Below, one piece after another: positions 1-9,371 of a stretch of 64,000 nucleotides of DNA. A model generated the notes under the pieces. The model saw nothing but the letters and a program-made list of their open reading frames with translations. It did no database searches and was not told the DNA's origin. The DNA lies in contig JAJRUF010000008.1 of NCBI GenBank assembly GCA_024277935.1, positions 1 through 64,000 on the forward strand, in the 5' to 3' direction. Both the position numbers and the translations under genes were made by a program. The DNA comes from Gammaproteobacteria bacterium. GTDB lineage: Bacteria; Pseudomonadota; Gammaproteobacteria; Methylococcales; Methylomonadaceae. The number at the start of each line of letters is the position of its first letter. Position 1 is the first letter of the stretch.

Positions 1-246
1 AGGAGAAAAAGGTGTAAAAATGACAATTTCAAGCTAATTTTGAAAAATAAATTGATTATTAAAAATAATTTTAATTTTTTTTCAAAAATTGATTACAAAT
101 ATTCCTTTGTCTTGGCTGTTTTCGGACAGGCTCCTAGGTACGAGACCAAACTGCTGTAATGGAAATAGAAAAGATAAAAAATAGCTTCCCCACATAAGAA
201 TAAGGAAGACAAGAATAGCTTTTATGGATTGATTCAATTGCTTAGC

Positions 247-795
247 TTATTTCTTAGTAGGCTCTAACAAAGGCTTAACAAAAGTCTCAAAAGATTGTTT
301 ATTTAAAATGCCTTGTTGCATAAAGACTAAATGCCCATCTCTAGCAATAATGATGGTAAAAGGTAATATACCAAAAGGGTTGCCCCATTGTTTTAATAGT
401 GAATATTGTAATTCTGGATCAGCTTGCAATATAGGATAATTAATACCAACCGTTCGAACATAATTTTTTAATTTTCTTACTTTATCAAGACCAATCCCTA
501 TTATCTGTAGTTCTTTATCTTGATAACGTGTTTGGTAATCAATAAAGTCGGGTATTTCAATTTGACAAGGGCCACACCAGGTTGCCCAAAAGTTAAGCAT
601 AATAACTTTACCATGCCAGTCATATAAATTATGTTTTTGTCCATCTAAATCATCAAGAATGAGAGCGGGTAATTCCCAGGCATTAGAAATAGCTTTATTG
701 CTATTTTGAACTTCAGCAAAAATAGTTACTGAGTAAGACAATAAAAATAAGCTTAAAAGTATAATTTTTTTTCTTAAGGTAGACGCTGAATGCAT
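247..795 (-). CDS. TlpA/ResA-family thiol-disulfide redoxin
   Basis: Signal peptide-like N-terminus and NFWATWCGPCQIEIPDF redox motif. The ORF-track start (876) overlaps yaaA; Met at 795 is more likely. Confidence 0.85.
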   Translation of the reverse strand: MHSASTLRKKIILLSLFLLSYSVTIFAEVQNSNKAISNAWELPALILDDLDGQKHNLYDWHGKVIMLNFWATWCGPCQIEIPDFIDYQTRYQDKELQIIGIGLDKVRKLKNYVRTVGINYPILQADPELQYSLLKQWGNPFGILPFTIIIARDGHLVFMQQGILNKQSFETFVKPLLEPTKK

Positions 796-829
796 AGGAT
801 AATTAATGTGTTGAAGAATTAATAAGTTG

Positions 830-1594
830 TTAACCTCGGCTAAAAATCCATTCTTTTTCTGAAGATAAAGGTTCATTAAAACTATAGCTTTCCAAATTAA
901 AAGCTTTAACTTGCTCAGCTTTAGTTAATCGGTTTTTAATAATAAAGTTAGTCATCAAACCACGGGCACGTTTGGCATGAATACCAATGGTTTTATATGC
1001 CCCTGCTTTATTTTCTTTAAAAGCCAAGGTTAATATTTTAGCATTCAACAGCTTGGGTTTAATAACCTTAAAGTACTCAGTCGAGGCTAAATTAAGTAAA
1101 ACAGGGGATTCTTTATTATTAAAATCCTGGTTAATAAGTTCGGTAGGCTGTTGCCCCCAGAATTCATATAAATTTTTCCCTTGTGGGTTTTGTAAGCGTG
1201 TTCCCATTTCTAAACGATAAGCTTGTATAAGGTCTAAAGGCCTTAATACACCATATAAACCCGATAGAATTCTTAAATGTTGTTGGGCAAAATTAAAATC
1301 CTCTTCAGTGTAATTAGCTGAGTCAATCCCTCCGTATACATCACCCTTAAAAGCGAGTAAGGCTTGTTTTGCATTACTTAAGGAAAAAGGAGTGGAAAAG
1401 TCTCTATAACGTTGCCAGTTGAGCTGACTTAATTTATCACTGATCTTCATTAAGCTAGATAACTCTTCTGTGCTGAGTTGTTTAACGGTATTAATCAGCA
1501 TCTGGCTTTGTATTAACTGCCTCGGTAGAGTATGTGGCAGGAATTGACTCTCTGAGAAGTCTAAAGTTTTTGAGGGAGATATAACTATAATCAT
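830..1594 (-). CDS. yaaA: Peroxide stress protein YaaA (DUF328)
   Basis: N-terminus MIIVISPSKTLDF and internal LSGLYGVLRPLDLIQAYRLEMGT are typical of YaaA. Confidence 0.93.
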   Translation of the reverse strand: MIIVISPSKTLDFSESQFLPHTLPRQLIQSQMLINTVKQLSTEELSSLMKISDKLSQLNWQRYRDFSTPFSLSNAKQALLAFKGDVYGGIDSANYTEEDFNFAQQHLRILSGLYGVLRPLDLIQAYRLEMGTRLQNPQGKNLYEFWGQQPTELINQDFNNKESPVLLNLASTEYFKVIKPKLLNAKILTLAFKENKAGAYKTIGIHAKRARGLMTNFIIKNRLTKAEQVKAFNLESYSFNEPLSSEKEWIFSRG

Positions 1595-1739
1595 TGTTTT
1601 ATCTAGGCTAAAAGGAATAAAATAATTATTCTTTATTTTGAATTTTAGCTATTTTACTCTAGATTACTGCTTGCCAGCTATGTGTTGATAGCCTATTCTT
1701 AAGATATTTATTTAAATTCAGTTATACAAAGGACAATAC

Positions 1740-3296
1740 ATGATTACAGATGCAGTTGTGGAGCTGTCCCGCTGGCAGTTTGCTGTTACTACCTTATACC
1801 ACTTTCTATTTGTACCTCTTACCATAGGCTTATCGGTTCTTTTGGCTATTATGGAATCAACTTATGTATTGACTGGCCGAGAGATTTATAAAGATATGAC
1901 CCAGTTCTGGGGCAAGCTCTTTGGAATTAATTTTGCTTTAGGGGTAACGACTGGTTTAACTATGGAATTCCAGTTTGGAATGAACTGGTCTTACTTTTCT
2001 CATTATGTGGGGGATGTCTTTGGCGCACCTTTAGCTATTGAAGGTTTAATGGCTTTTTTTATGGAGTCTACCTTTGTTGGCTTGTTTTTTTTCGGTTGGG
2101 ATAAACTGAGTAAAGGTCAACACTTAATAGTTACATGGTTGGTTGCACTGGGTTCAAATTTATCTGCACTTTGGATTTTAGTGGCAAATGGCTGGATGCA
2201 ACATCCTGTTGGTGCTGAATTTAATTACGAAACAATGCGGATGGAAGTGACAAGTTTCGCAGCCTTACTATTTAATCCTGCGGCTCAAGTCAAGTTTGTA
2301 CATACCGTTGCTGCTGGGTACACAACGGCATCAGCCTTTGTTTTAGCGATTAGTGCATACTATATGCTAAAAGGGCGTGATTCAGCCTTTTCTCAACGTT
2401 CTTATACCATTGCTGCGGGCTTTGGTTTTGCTGCGGTTTTATCCGTTATTGTGCTGGGCGATGAAAGTGGTTATACCGATGGGGAAGTGCAAAAAGCTAA
2501 GTTAGCAGCCATTGAGGCCGAGTGGCATACTGTGGAAGCACCGGCTGCTTTTACCGTGATAGGGTTCCCTGATCAAGCGGCTATGAAAACGCATTATGCA
2601 ATAAAAATACCCTGGGTTTTGGGCTTGATTGGTACGCGGTCTATTGATACGCCTATTATTGGGTTAACTGAAATTTTAGAGAATAATAACAAGCATATTC
2701 ATAATGGTATAAAAGCTTATGGGTTATTGCAACAACTGAGGGACGGTAATAAAGATAAAGCTTTAATTTCAGAGTTTGAATCAGTAAAGAATGAATTGGG
2801 CTATGGTTTATTATTAAAACGCTATACAGAAAATGTTGTTGATGCGACTGATGAACAAATTGCGCTGGCAGTAAAAAATTCAATCCCTCATGTGGCTCCT
2901 TTATTCTGGACCTTTAGGGTGATGGTTGGCAGTGGTTTTATTATGCTGATTGTTTTTACCATTGCTGTAATAGCAAGTTCGATTAGGAAATGTAGAAAGG
3001 ACTGGATTTTAAAATTAAGTCTTTATACCGTTCCTCTTCCTTGGATAGCTTGTGAAACAGGGTGGTTTGTTGCTGAATTTGGGCGGCAGCCTTGGTCAAT
3101 TGCAGAAGTACTACCTACTTTTTTAAGCACTTCATCTTTAACTAAATGGGATATTATTTTAAGTCTGTCAGGTTATATTCTTTTCTATACTGTTTTCCTA
3201 GTAATAGAAATGTTTTTAATGCTGAAATATATTAAGCTGGGGCCGAGTAGCTTGCATAAAAGGCGCTATCATTTTGAAGTAGACCAAAGAGGTTAA
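1740..3296 (+). CDS. cydA: Cytochrome bd ubiquinol oxidase subunit I
   Basis: SRWQFAVTTLYHFLFVPLTIGLS, GRQPW motif, about 518 aa (long Q-loop type). Confidence 0.96.
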   Translation: MITDAVVELSRWQFAVTTLYHFLFVPLTIGLSVLLAIMESTYVLTGREIYKDMTQFWGKLFGINFALGVTTGLTMEFQFGMNWSYFSHYVGDVFGAPLAIEGLMAFFMESTFVGLFFFGWDKLSKGQHLIVTWLVALGSNLSALWILVANGWMQHPVGAEFNYETMRMEVTSFAALLFNPAAQVKFVHTVAAGYTTASAFVLAISAYYMLKGRDSAFSQRSYTIAAGFGFAAVLSVIVLGDESGYTDGEVQKAKLAAIEAEWHTVEAPAAFTVIGFPDQAAMKTHYAIKIPWVLGLIGTRSIDTPIIGLTEILENNNKHIHNGIKAYGLLQQLRDGNKDKALISEFESVKNELGYGLLLKRYTENVVDATDEQIALAVKNSIPHVAPLFWTFRVMVGSGFIMLIVFTIAVIASSIRKCRKDWILKLSLYTVPLPWIACETGWFVAEFGRQPWSIAEVLPTFLSTSSLTKWDIILSLSGYILFYTVFLVIEMFLMLKYIKLGPSSLHKRRYHFEVDQRG

Positions 3297-4441
3297 TGAT
3301 GATTTTTGATTATGAAACTTTACGCATTATTTGGTGGGCTTTTTTAGGATTTCTAATTATTGGCTTCGCAATTATGGGGGGCTATGATTTAGGTGTCGGT
3401 ATATTATTGCCTTTCTTGGGGAAAAATGATGATGAAAGACGCGTTATATTGAATGCTATCGGATCAACCTGGGAAGGTAACCAAGTCTGGTTTGTTATGG
3501 CTGGCGGTGCCTTATTTGCTGCTTGGCCAACGGTTTATGCGGTAACTTTTTCAAGCTTTTATTTTGCCTTGCTATTAGCTTTGTTTGCTTTATTTTTACG
3601 TCCTTTGGGGTTTGATTACCGGAGTAAAGTTGCAACACCCTTATGGCGTGAAAATTGGGATAGAGCATTATTTGTTGGAGGCTTTGTTCCATCCTTAGTG
3701 CTAGGTATTGCTTTTGGAAATCTATTAAAAGGTATTCCTTTTTATTTTGAAAGTAGTGATATGCGTATTATATATTCGGGTACTTTTTGGGGCTTATTAA
3801 ATCCCTTTGCTTTATTAGCAGGGCTATTAAGTTTGTCTATGTTTACTATGCATGGTGCTATTTACCTGCAGATTAAAACAATTGATAGCATTAATTGGCG
3901 AGCTAAAAAAGCTGTACTTATATTTACTATGAGCACTTTGGTTTTATTTGCCTTGGCAGGTCTTTGGATTGTTAATCTTAATGGCTATCATATTACCTCA
4001 GAGGTATTGACTAATGGGGCATCTAACCCTCTCTCTAAGTTTGTTAAACGTGAGCCTGGCTTATGGCTAGACAACTATGGTCACCTTCCCAGCTTATGGG
4101 CGGTTCCTGTTACAACTTTTATTTCAGCAATAATTGCATTAGTACTTTCTAGGGCTGATAAGCCAGGGAGTGCTTTCGTTTTTAGTAGTATTACCATTGC
4201 GAGCATTATATTGACGGCAGGATGTTCTATGTTCCCTTTTCTTATGCCTTCTAGTCTTTCATTAAATAGTTCCTTAAAAGTCTGGGATGCAAGTTCTAGT
4301 ATAAAAACCTTAAATGTTATGTTTTGGGCAACAGTCATTTTTTTACCACTGATTATAATTTATACCAGCTGGGTATTTCGGGTTTTGCGGGGTAAAGTGA
4401 CTGTTGAGCATGTTCGAAAAAATAATCATACACTTTATTAG
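3296..4441 (+). CDS. cydB: Cytochrome bd ubiquinol oxidase subunit II
   Basis: Overlaps the cydA stop; GGYDLGVGILLPF and GSTWEGNQVWFV motifs. Confidence 0.96.
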   Translation: MMIFDYETLRIIWWAFLGFLIIGFAIMGGYDLGVGILLPFLGKNDDERRVILNAIGSTWEGNQVWFVMAGGALFAAWPTVYAVTFSSFYFALLLALFALFLRPLGFDYRSKVATPLWRENWDRALFVGGFVPSLVLGIAFGNLLKGIPFYFESSDMRIIYSGTFWGLLNPFALLAGLLSLSMFTMHGAIYLQIKTIDSINWRAKKAVLIFTMSTLVLFALAGLWIVNLNGYHITSEVLTNGASNPLSKFVKREPGLWLDNYGHLPSLWAVPVTTFISAIIALVLSRADKPGSAFVFSSITIASIILTAGCSMFPFLMPSSLSLNSSLKVWDASSSIKTLNVMFWATVIFLPLIIIYTSWVFRVLRGKVTVEHVRKNNHTLY

Positions 4442-4449
4442 GAGGACGC

Positions 4450-5043
4450 ATGTGGTACTTTACTTGGATATTAGGTGTATTACTGGCTTGTTCCTTAGGT
4501 ATTATTAATGTTTTAAGACTTGAGGCTCAGGAAGCACTAGAAAAAGAACATATAGCGATAGATCCTTTAACGCAGTTATTAGCTAGAGAAAGTGTACTTG
4601 AGCGACTTCAGGAAAAGGTTGATAACTCAAAGCGGAATGAAATGCCTTTTTCATTGTTGTACCTTAGTTTAACGGATTTTAAAAATAAACATCATTTAGC
4701 AGAGTATGAGATGGATACTACACTGTTTAAAGTTGTTGAAACACTTAAGCAGGACATTCGAACAGGACTAGATATTGCTGCAAGGGTAGGAGAAGAAGAT
4801 TTTGTTTTGGCCTTACCAGGAATATCTCTTGATAGAGCTAAAATTATTGCAGAAAGAATTAAACGGAATATTTTTGTTAATGTAACCACACCTAGAAAAG
4901 ATGCTGTTGATATTGCGGTAGGTTTTGTTGAATATACTGATCACACAGATGTTATTGCTGAAGAAGTTGAAATGGGAATGGGGGAAGTGGAAGCTTTGTT
5001 AAGTATTGCCATTGGGAAGTGTCTTGAGTCTACATTGACCTGA
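4450..5043 (+). CDS. CydX-like N-terminal segment fused to a degenerate GGDEF domain
   Basis: MWYFTWILGVLLACSLGIINVLRLE resembles CydX/YbgT; from residue ~38 the GGDEF fold follows (DPLTQLLARESVLERL, RVGEEDFVLALPG). Strong AGGAGG just upstream, 8 nt after cydB. Confidence 0.88.
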   Translation: MWYFTWILGVLLACSLGIINVLRLEAQEALEKEHIAIDPLTQLLARESVLERLQEKVDNSKRNEMPFSLLYLSLTDFKNKHHLAEYEMDTTLFKVVETLKQDIRTGLDIAARVGEEDFVLALPGISLDRAKIIAERIKRNIFVNVTTPRKDAVDIAVGFVEYTDHTDVIAEEVEMGMGEVEALLSIAIGKCLESTLT

Positions 5044-5102
5044 CTCATTAAACGAGCCAGGTGATAATACTTTCCTTATAAAAAATAATAAAAGAGAAAG
5101 AA

Positions 5103-5819
5103 ATGCCAGTTGATATTCTATTTACAGTTATTATAACTGCTGTTATTCAATCCGTTTTTGGTGTAGGTGTTTTGCTATTTGGTACGCCTATTCTACTTAT
5201 ACTGGGCTATGATTTTATTAATGCATTAAGTGTATTATTGCCTATCTCAATTGCTATAAATTCTTTACAAATCATTAAACACTACCAGTTTATTGATGCT
5301 ACGTTTTATAAACGAGTGTTGGTTTATAGTATTCCATTAGTAGTGGTATTTTTGTTTTTTGTAAGCTCTAGCAAAATAAGTATTGGCTTATTAGTGGGTG
5401 GTTTTTTGGTTCTGGTTGCATTAAAAAGTTTTTTTCCTGTTATTGAACAAAGACTGCAACAAATGATTAAGTATGAAAAAACTTATCTTGCAGTGATGGG
5501 TCTAGTTCATGGGATGACCAATTTAGGTGGATCTTTATTAACCGCAATCGTACATGGAAAAGGATATAGTAAAAATACCACGCGAGTGACTGTTGCTATT
5601 TGTTATGCCAGCTTTGCTCTATTTCAGCTTATTACCTTATTTTTGATAGGTAGTCATTTTGAGTTGTCTTATGCTGATAATATGAGTTTTTTACAGATAG
5701 GTGTGTTGGTATTTTTACTCACAGAAGAGTTTGTTTATAGCGGAATAGATAATACAAAATATGAACAGTTATTTGCTGTTTTTCTACTGATTTCAGGTAT
5801 TTTACTTATTTTTAAATAA
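5103..5819 (+). CDS. TSUP family (TauE/SafE-like) transporter
   Basis: Multi-TM protein with a GVGVLLFGTPILLILGYDFINALSVLLPISI N-terminal repeat. Confidence 0.75.
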   Translation: MPVDILFTVIITAVIQSVFGVGVLLFGTPILLILGYDFINALSVLLPISIAINSLQIIKHYQFIDATFYKRVLVYSIPLVVVFLFFVSSSKISIGLLVGGFLVLVALKSFFPVIEQRLQQMIKYEKTYLAVMGLVHGMTNLGGSLLTAIVHGKGYSKNTTRVTVAICYASFALFQLITLFLIGSHFELSYADNMSFLQIGVLVFLLTEEFVYSGIDNTKYEQLFAVFLLISGILLIFK

Positions 5820-5844
5820 CGGTTCTCAGTAATGTTTTCTTGCT

Positions 5845-5862
5845 CCCACCGTCCCCGGTGGG
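5845..5862. repeat. GC-rich palindrome GCTCCCACCG TCCC CGGTGGGAACG (REP-like)
   Basis: 7-bp perfect arms cccaccg/cggtggg in an intergenic region. Confidence 0.5.
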
Positions 5863-5908
5863 AACGAAGGTTGTAACAACTATAATAATTATTAAAAAAG
5901 GTATGAGC

Positions 5909-6490
5909 ATGAAAAAAATATTTAACTACTTTCTGATTGGTATTCTGGCATTTTTACCTATCTATGTGATTGGTCAAATTGTATTCTTTTTAAATGACCG
6001 ATTTTCTGATTTAATTCGATTTGTTTATGGCTATTATGATAATTATTTAATCACGGTTATCATATTTGTAGGTAGTTTTACGGTATTTACTTATGTAGGC
6101 TACCGGTTGAGTATCGTGGGTAAGTCGTGGATTATTTCAGGTATTGATACGGTTATTGATAGAATCCCTCTTTTAAATACTATCTATAGGGTTATTAAAA
6201 AAGTAGTTAATATGTTCTCAGGACATGAGCTGAAGGAAGCAAGAGAGGTGGTTTATATTGAATACCCCAAGGAAGGTCTATGGGTTCCCGCTTATGTTAC
6301 AAATAAAGAAAACGACATGTATATTTTATTTGTACCTACATCACCTAACCCCACCTCGGGTTTTACCGTTATTGTGCATAAATCCAAAGTTGTTAAATCA
6401 AAGATGAATATTGAGCAGGCAACCAGTTTTATTATTAGTGTAGGTGTCGATTATGATGAAGCGGAAGAAGCAAATAAATTATCAAGATGA
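5909..6490 (+). CDS. DUF502 family membrane protein
   Basis: MKKIFNYFLIGILAFLPIYVIGQIV..., DRIPLLNTIYRVIKKV, FVPTSPNPTSGF. The upstream TTG in the ORF track lies in the palindrome and is unlikely as start. Confidence 0.85.
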   Translation: MKKIFNYFLIGILAFLPIYVIGQIVFFLNDRFSDLIRFVYGYYDNYLITVIIFVGSFTVFTYVGYRLSIVGKSWIISGIDTVIDRIPLLNTIYRVIKKVVNMFSGHELKEAREVVYIEYPKEGLWVPAYVTNKENDMYILFVPTSPNPTSGFTVIVHKSKVVKSKMNIEQATSFIISVGVDYDEAEEANKLSR

Positions 6491-7821
6491 ATAAGCTTGA
6501 AGAGTTGTTAACTCAACTGAGTAGCTTAGTGTGGGGGCCAGTTATGCTGGCCTTTTTATTGGGTGTAGGAGTATTTTTGACAGTTGGCTTAAAGCTATTT
6601 CCCTGGCGTTATACTGGTAAAGCATTTATTTTGCTTTGGAATACACGCAAGAATAATCAAAAAGGGGAAATATCACCTTTTCAAGCATTAATGACTTCTT
6701 TATCAGCAACGATTGGTACAGGTAATATTGCTGGCGTTGCTACTGCTATTGCTTTGGGTGGACCTGGTGCAGTTTTTTGGATGTGGATGACGGCTTTATT
6801 TGGGATGGCGACAAAATATGCTGAAGCTGTATTGGCGGTAAAGTATAGAGAGATTGATGAAGAAGGGCGCTATGTCGGTGGTCCTATGTATTATATCAAA
6901 AATGGCCTGGGTGAAAATTGGCATTTTTTTGCTGTGATTTTTGCTTTATTAGGCGCACTGGCTGCTTTTGGTATTGGTAATATGGTACAAGCAAATTCTG
7001 TTGCTGATGCTGTTGAAGCATCGTTTCATATCCCTGTCTGGCAGACAGGAGTTGTGTTAACAATTTTCTCGGCAGCTGTTATTTTAGGTGGTTTAAACCG
7101 GATTGCTGTTGTTGCATCTAAACTTGTTCCTGCTATGGCTGTAGCATATATAGTGGGAGCACTGCTGGTTATTTTTATAAATATAGAGAAAGTGCCGAAT
7201 GCTTTGTGGTTAATTGTTTCCAGTGCATTAACAGAAACTGCAGCGGTCGGTGGATTTACAGGGGCTACCGTTTGGGCGGCCATTCGCTTTGGTGTGGCAA
7301 GAGGTGTTTTTTCTAATGAGGCTGGCCTAGGTAGCGCACCTATTGCTCATGCAGCGGCTAAGACCAACAGTCCTGTTCAGCAAGGTATGGTCGCAATGTT
7401 GGGTACATTTATAGATACCTTGGTGATTTGTACTATGACTGCTTTGGTTATTATTATTACAGGAGCCTGGTCAAGTGGAGAAACAGGAGCAGCATTATCA
7501 ACACTGGCATTTAATACTGGAATAGCTGGCTGGGGTGGGTATATTGTTGTTTTTGGTTTGGTGGTATTTGCCTTTACCACTATATTAGGTTGGAGCTATT
7601 ATGGTGAGCGTTGTGCCGAATTTTTATTTGGAGTAAAGGTCATCTGGCCTTATCGAATTTTATGGTTGTGCGCAATACCTGTTGGTGCAGTGGCTAAACT
7701 AGATGTTATCTGGTTAATGGCTGATGTCATGAATGGCTTAATGGCAATTCCTAATCTAATTGCCCTTGTTTTATTAAGTCCTGTCGTTTTTAAATTGACA
7801 ACAAAGTATTTGAAAAACTGA
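6487..7821 (+). CDS. Sodium:alanine symporter family protein (AGCS)
   Basis: FQALMTSLSATIGTGNIAGVATAIALGGPGAVFWMW and FSNEAGLGSAPIAHAAAKT are AGCS signatures. Confidence 0.93.
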   Translation: MNKLEELLTQLSSLVWGPVMLAFLLGVGVFLTVGLKLFPWRYTGKAFILLWNTRKNNQKGEISPFQALMTSLSATIGTGNIAGVATAIALGGPGAVFWMWMTALFGMATKYAEAVLAVKYREIDEEGRYVGGPMYYIKNGLGENWHFFAVIFALLGALAAFGIGNMVQANSVADAVEASFHIPVWQTGVVLTIFSAAVILGGLNRIAVVASKLVPAMAVAYIVGALLVIFINIEKVPNALWLIVSSALTETAAVGGFTGATVWAAIRFGVARGVFSNEAGLGSAPIAHAAAKTNSPVQQGMVAMLGTFIDTLVICTMTALVIIITGAWSSGETGAALSTLAFNTGIAGWGGYIVVFGLVVFAFTTILGWSYYGERCAEFLFGVKVIWPYRILWLCAIPVGAVAKLDVIWLMADVMNGLMAIPNLIALVLLSPVVFKLTTKYLKN

Positions 7822-7899
7822 AGTGGTAGCTTCTCCCGCTGGAGCAGGAGGGGACGGATAAATGAAAATTATGCCTCTTAACAAACCACAACTTATGAT

Positions 7900-7927
7900 T
7901 GTAGAGCGGACTGAAGTCCGCTCTACA
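7900..7927. repeat. Palindrome TGTAGAGCGGACTGAAGTCCGCTCTACA, copy 1 of a dispersed family
   Basis: Near-perfect palindrome; related copies near 9247, 9290, 53503 and 61350. Confidence 0.8.
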
Positions 7928-7996
7928 AAGTCTTAGCCTTTAACTTATAGTTTGATAATAAATTAGCAAGGTAAGGAACGTGCACGGAATAAGCAA

Positions 7997-9124
7997 TTAT
8001 TTAACTAGGCTTAATAAAATACCTGCCGCAACAGCTGAACCAATAACACCTGCTACGTTAGGCCCCATCGCATGCATCAGTAGAAAATTGTGAGGGTTAC
8101 TTTCTAACCCTACTTTATTGGCTACTCTTGCAGCCATGGGAACAGCCGATACCCCAGCAGCACCAATTAAAGGGTTAATAGGTGTACTACTGAATTTATT
8201 CATCACTTTTGCCATAAGTACTCCGCATGCTGTGCCAATGCAGAAAGCAATGGCCCCCAAAGCTAAAATACCGAGTGTTTCAGTTTTTAGAAAATGGTCG
8301 GCACTTAGTTTTGAGCCTACAGAAAGTCCTAAAAAGATGGTAACAATATTGATAAGTTCATTTTGGGATGTTTTACTTAATCTTTCGACAACTCCACAGC
8401 TATTCATTAAATTACCCAGGCAAAACATGCCCACTAAAGGTGCGGCAGAAGGTAGTAATACAGCACAAAGTGTTAACAGCATCAGGGGAAAGATAATTTT
8501 TTCTGTTTGGCTAACCACACGGAGTTGTTGCATTTCAATTTTACGTTCTTCTTCAGTGGTCAAAGCGCGCATAATGGGTTGCTGGATTAAAGGCACTAAA
8601 GCCATATAGGAATAAGCAGCAACCGCAATAGCACCGAGTAATTCAGGAGAAAGCTTTGAGGCAACATAAATGGCTGTTGGCCCATCTGCACCTCCGATAA
8701 TTGCAATGGCAGCTGCATCTTTAAAAGAAAACTCCATACCTGGAATCAGGTTTAAGGCCAAGGCACCTAAAAGAGTGGAAAAAATACCAAATTGTGCAGC
8801 AGCTCCTAACAATAAAGTTTTTGGGTTGGCTAGTAAGGGACCAAAGTCAGTCATCGCACCTACTCCCATAAAGATGAGTAGAGGAAAAACCCCTGATTCA
8901 ATGCCAAAATATAAGTAATATAAAATACCACCCTCTTCAGCAATTCCTGCAACGGGAATGTTACTTAAAATAGCACCAAAACCCATTGGAAGTAAGAGTA
9001 GAGGTTCGAAGCCTTTTTTGATGGCTAAAAATAATAATAAAAAGCCCACTAACATCATAAAGGCTTGTGGGCCTGAAAAGTTGTAAAGACCTGTGCTTTC
9101 CCATAGGGAACTAAGATTTTCCAT
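7997..9124 (-). CDS. oadB: Sodium ion-translocating decarboxylase subunit beta
   Basis: [38 protein letters not shown] and [14 protein letters not shown]. Confidence 0.95.
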   Translation of the reverse strand: MENLSSLWESTGLYNFSGPQAFMMLVGFLLLFLAIKKGFEPLLLLPMGFGAILSNIPVAGIAEEGGILYYLYFGIESGVFPLLIFMGVGAMTDFGPLLANPKTLLLGAAAQFGIFSTLLGALALNLIPGMEFSFKDAAAIAIIGGADGPTAIYVASKLSPELLGAIAVAAYSYMALVPLIQQPIMRALTTEEERKIEMQQLRVVSQTEKIIFPLMLLTLCAVLLPSAAPLVGMFCLGNLMNSCGVVERLSKTSQNELINIVTIFLGLSVGSKLSADHFLKTETLGILALGAIAFCIGTACGVLMAKVMNKFSSTPINPLIGAAGVSAVPMAARVANKVGLESNPHNFLLMHAMGPNVAGVIGSAVAAGILLSLVK

Positions 9125-9178
9125 AAAGCGTTTGTATTTTTAGATTAAGTTATGGGGTATAAAGCTTTTTAAAGAACT

Positions 9179-9208
9179 ATTTGTCTCACTAGATTCAGTG
9201 AGACAAAT
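9179..9208. promoter_or_regulatory. Perfect 12-bp stem-loop between oadA and oadB
   Basis: ATTTGTCTCACT-agattc-AGTGAGACAAAT. Confidence 0.6.
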
Positions 9209-9238
9209 GTACTTTCATGACTTTTAACAAAACACAGC

Positions 9239-9330
9239 TTATAATTGTAGGGCGGACTTTAGTCCGCAATAAGGAGTATAAACTAGCTCTATAGCGGACT
9301 GAAGCCTGCTCTACAAAATTTTAGTCTTAA
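9239..9330. repeat. GTAGxGCGGACT repeat pair with outer arms (CACAGCTTA ... TAAGCTGT)
   Basis: Contains ttgtagggcggactttagtccgc and tatagcggactgaagcctgctctaca, matching the 7900 family. Confidence 0.7.
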
Positions 9331-9371
9331 GCTGTATTGTAATAGTCATGTATTCTACTTTTAATAGATAA

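Noticed and set aside
5038-5061. Hairpin ACCTGACTC...GAGCCAGGT after the CydX-GGDEF gene
   Set aside because: One mismatch and no T run; not confident enough to call as terminator.
8118-8609. 163-aa + strand ORF
   Set aside because: Antisense to oadB; no protein-like features.
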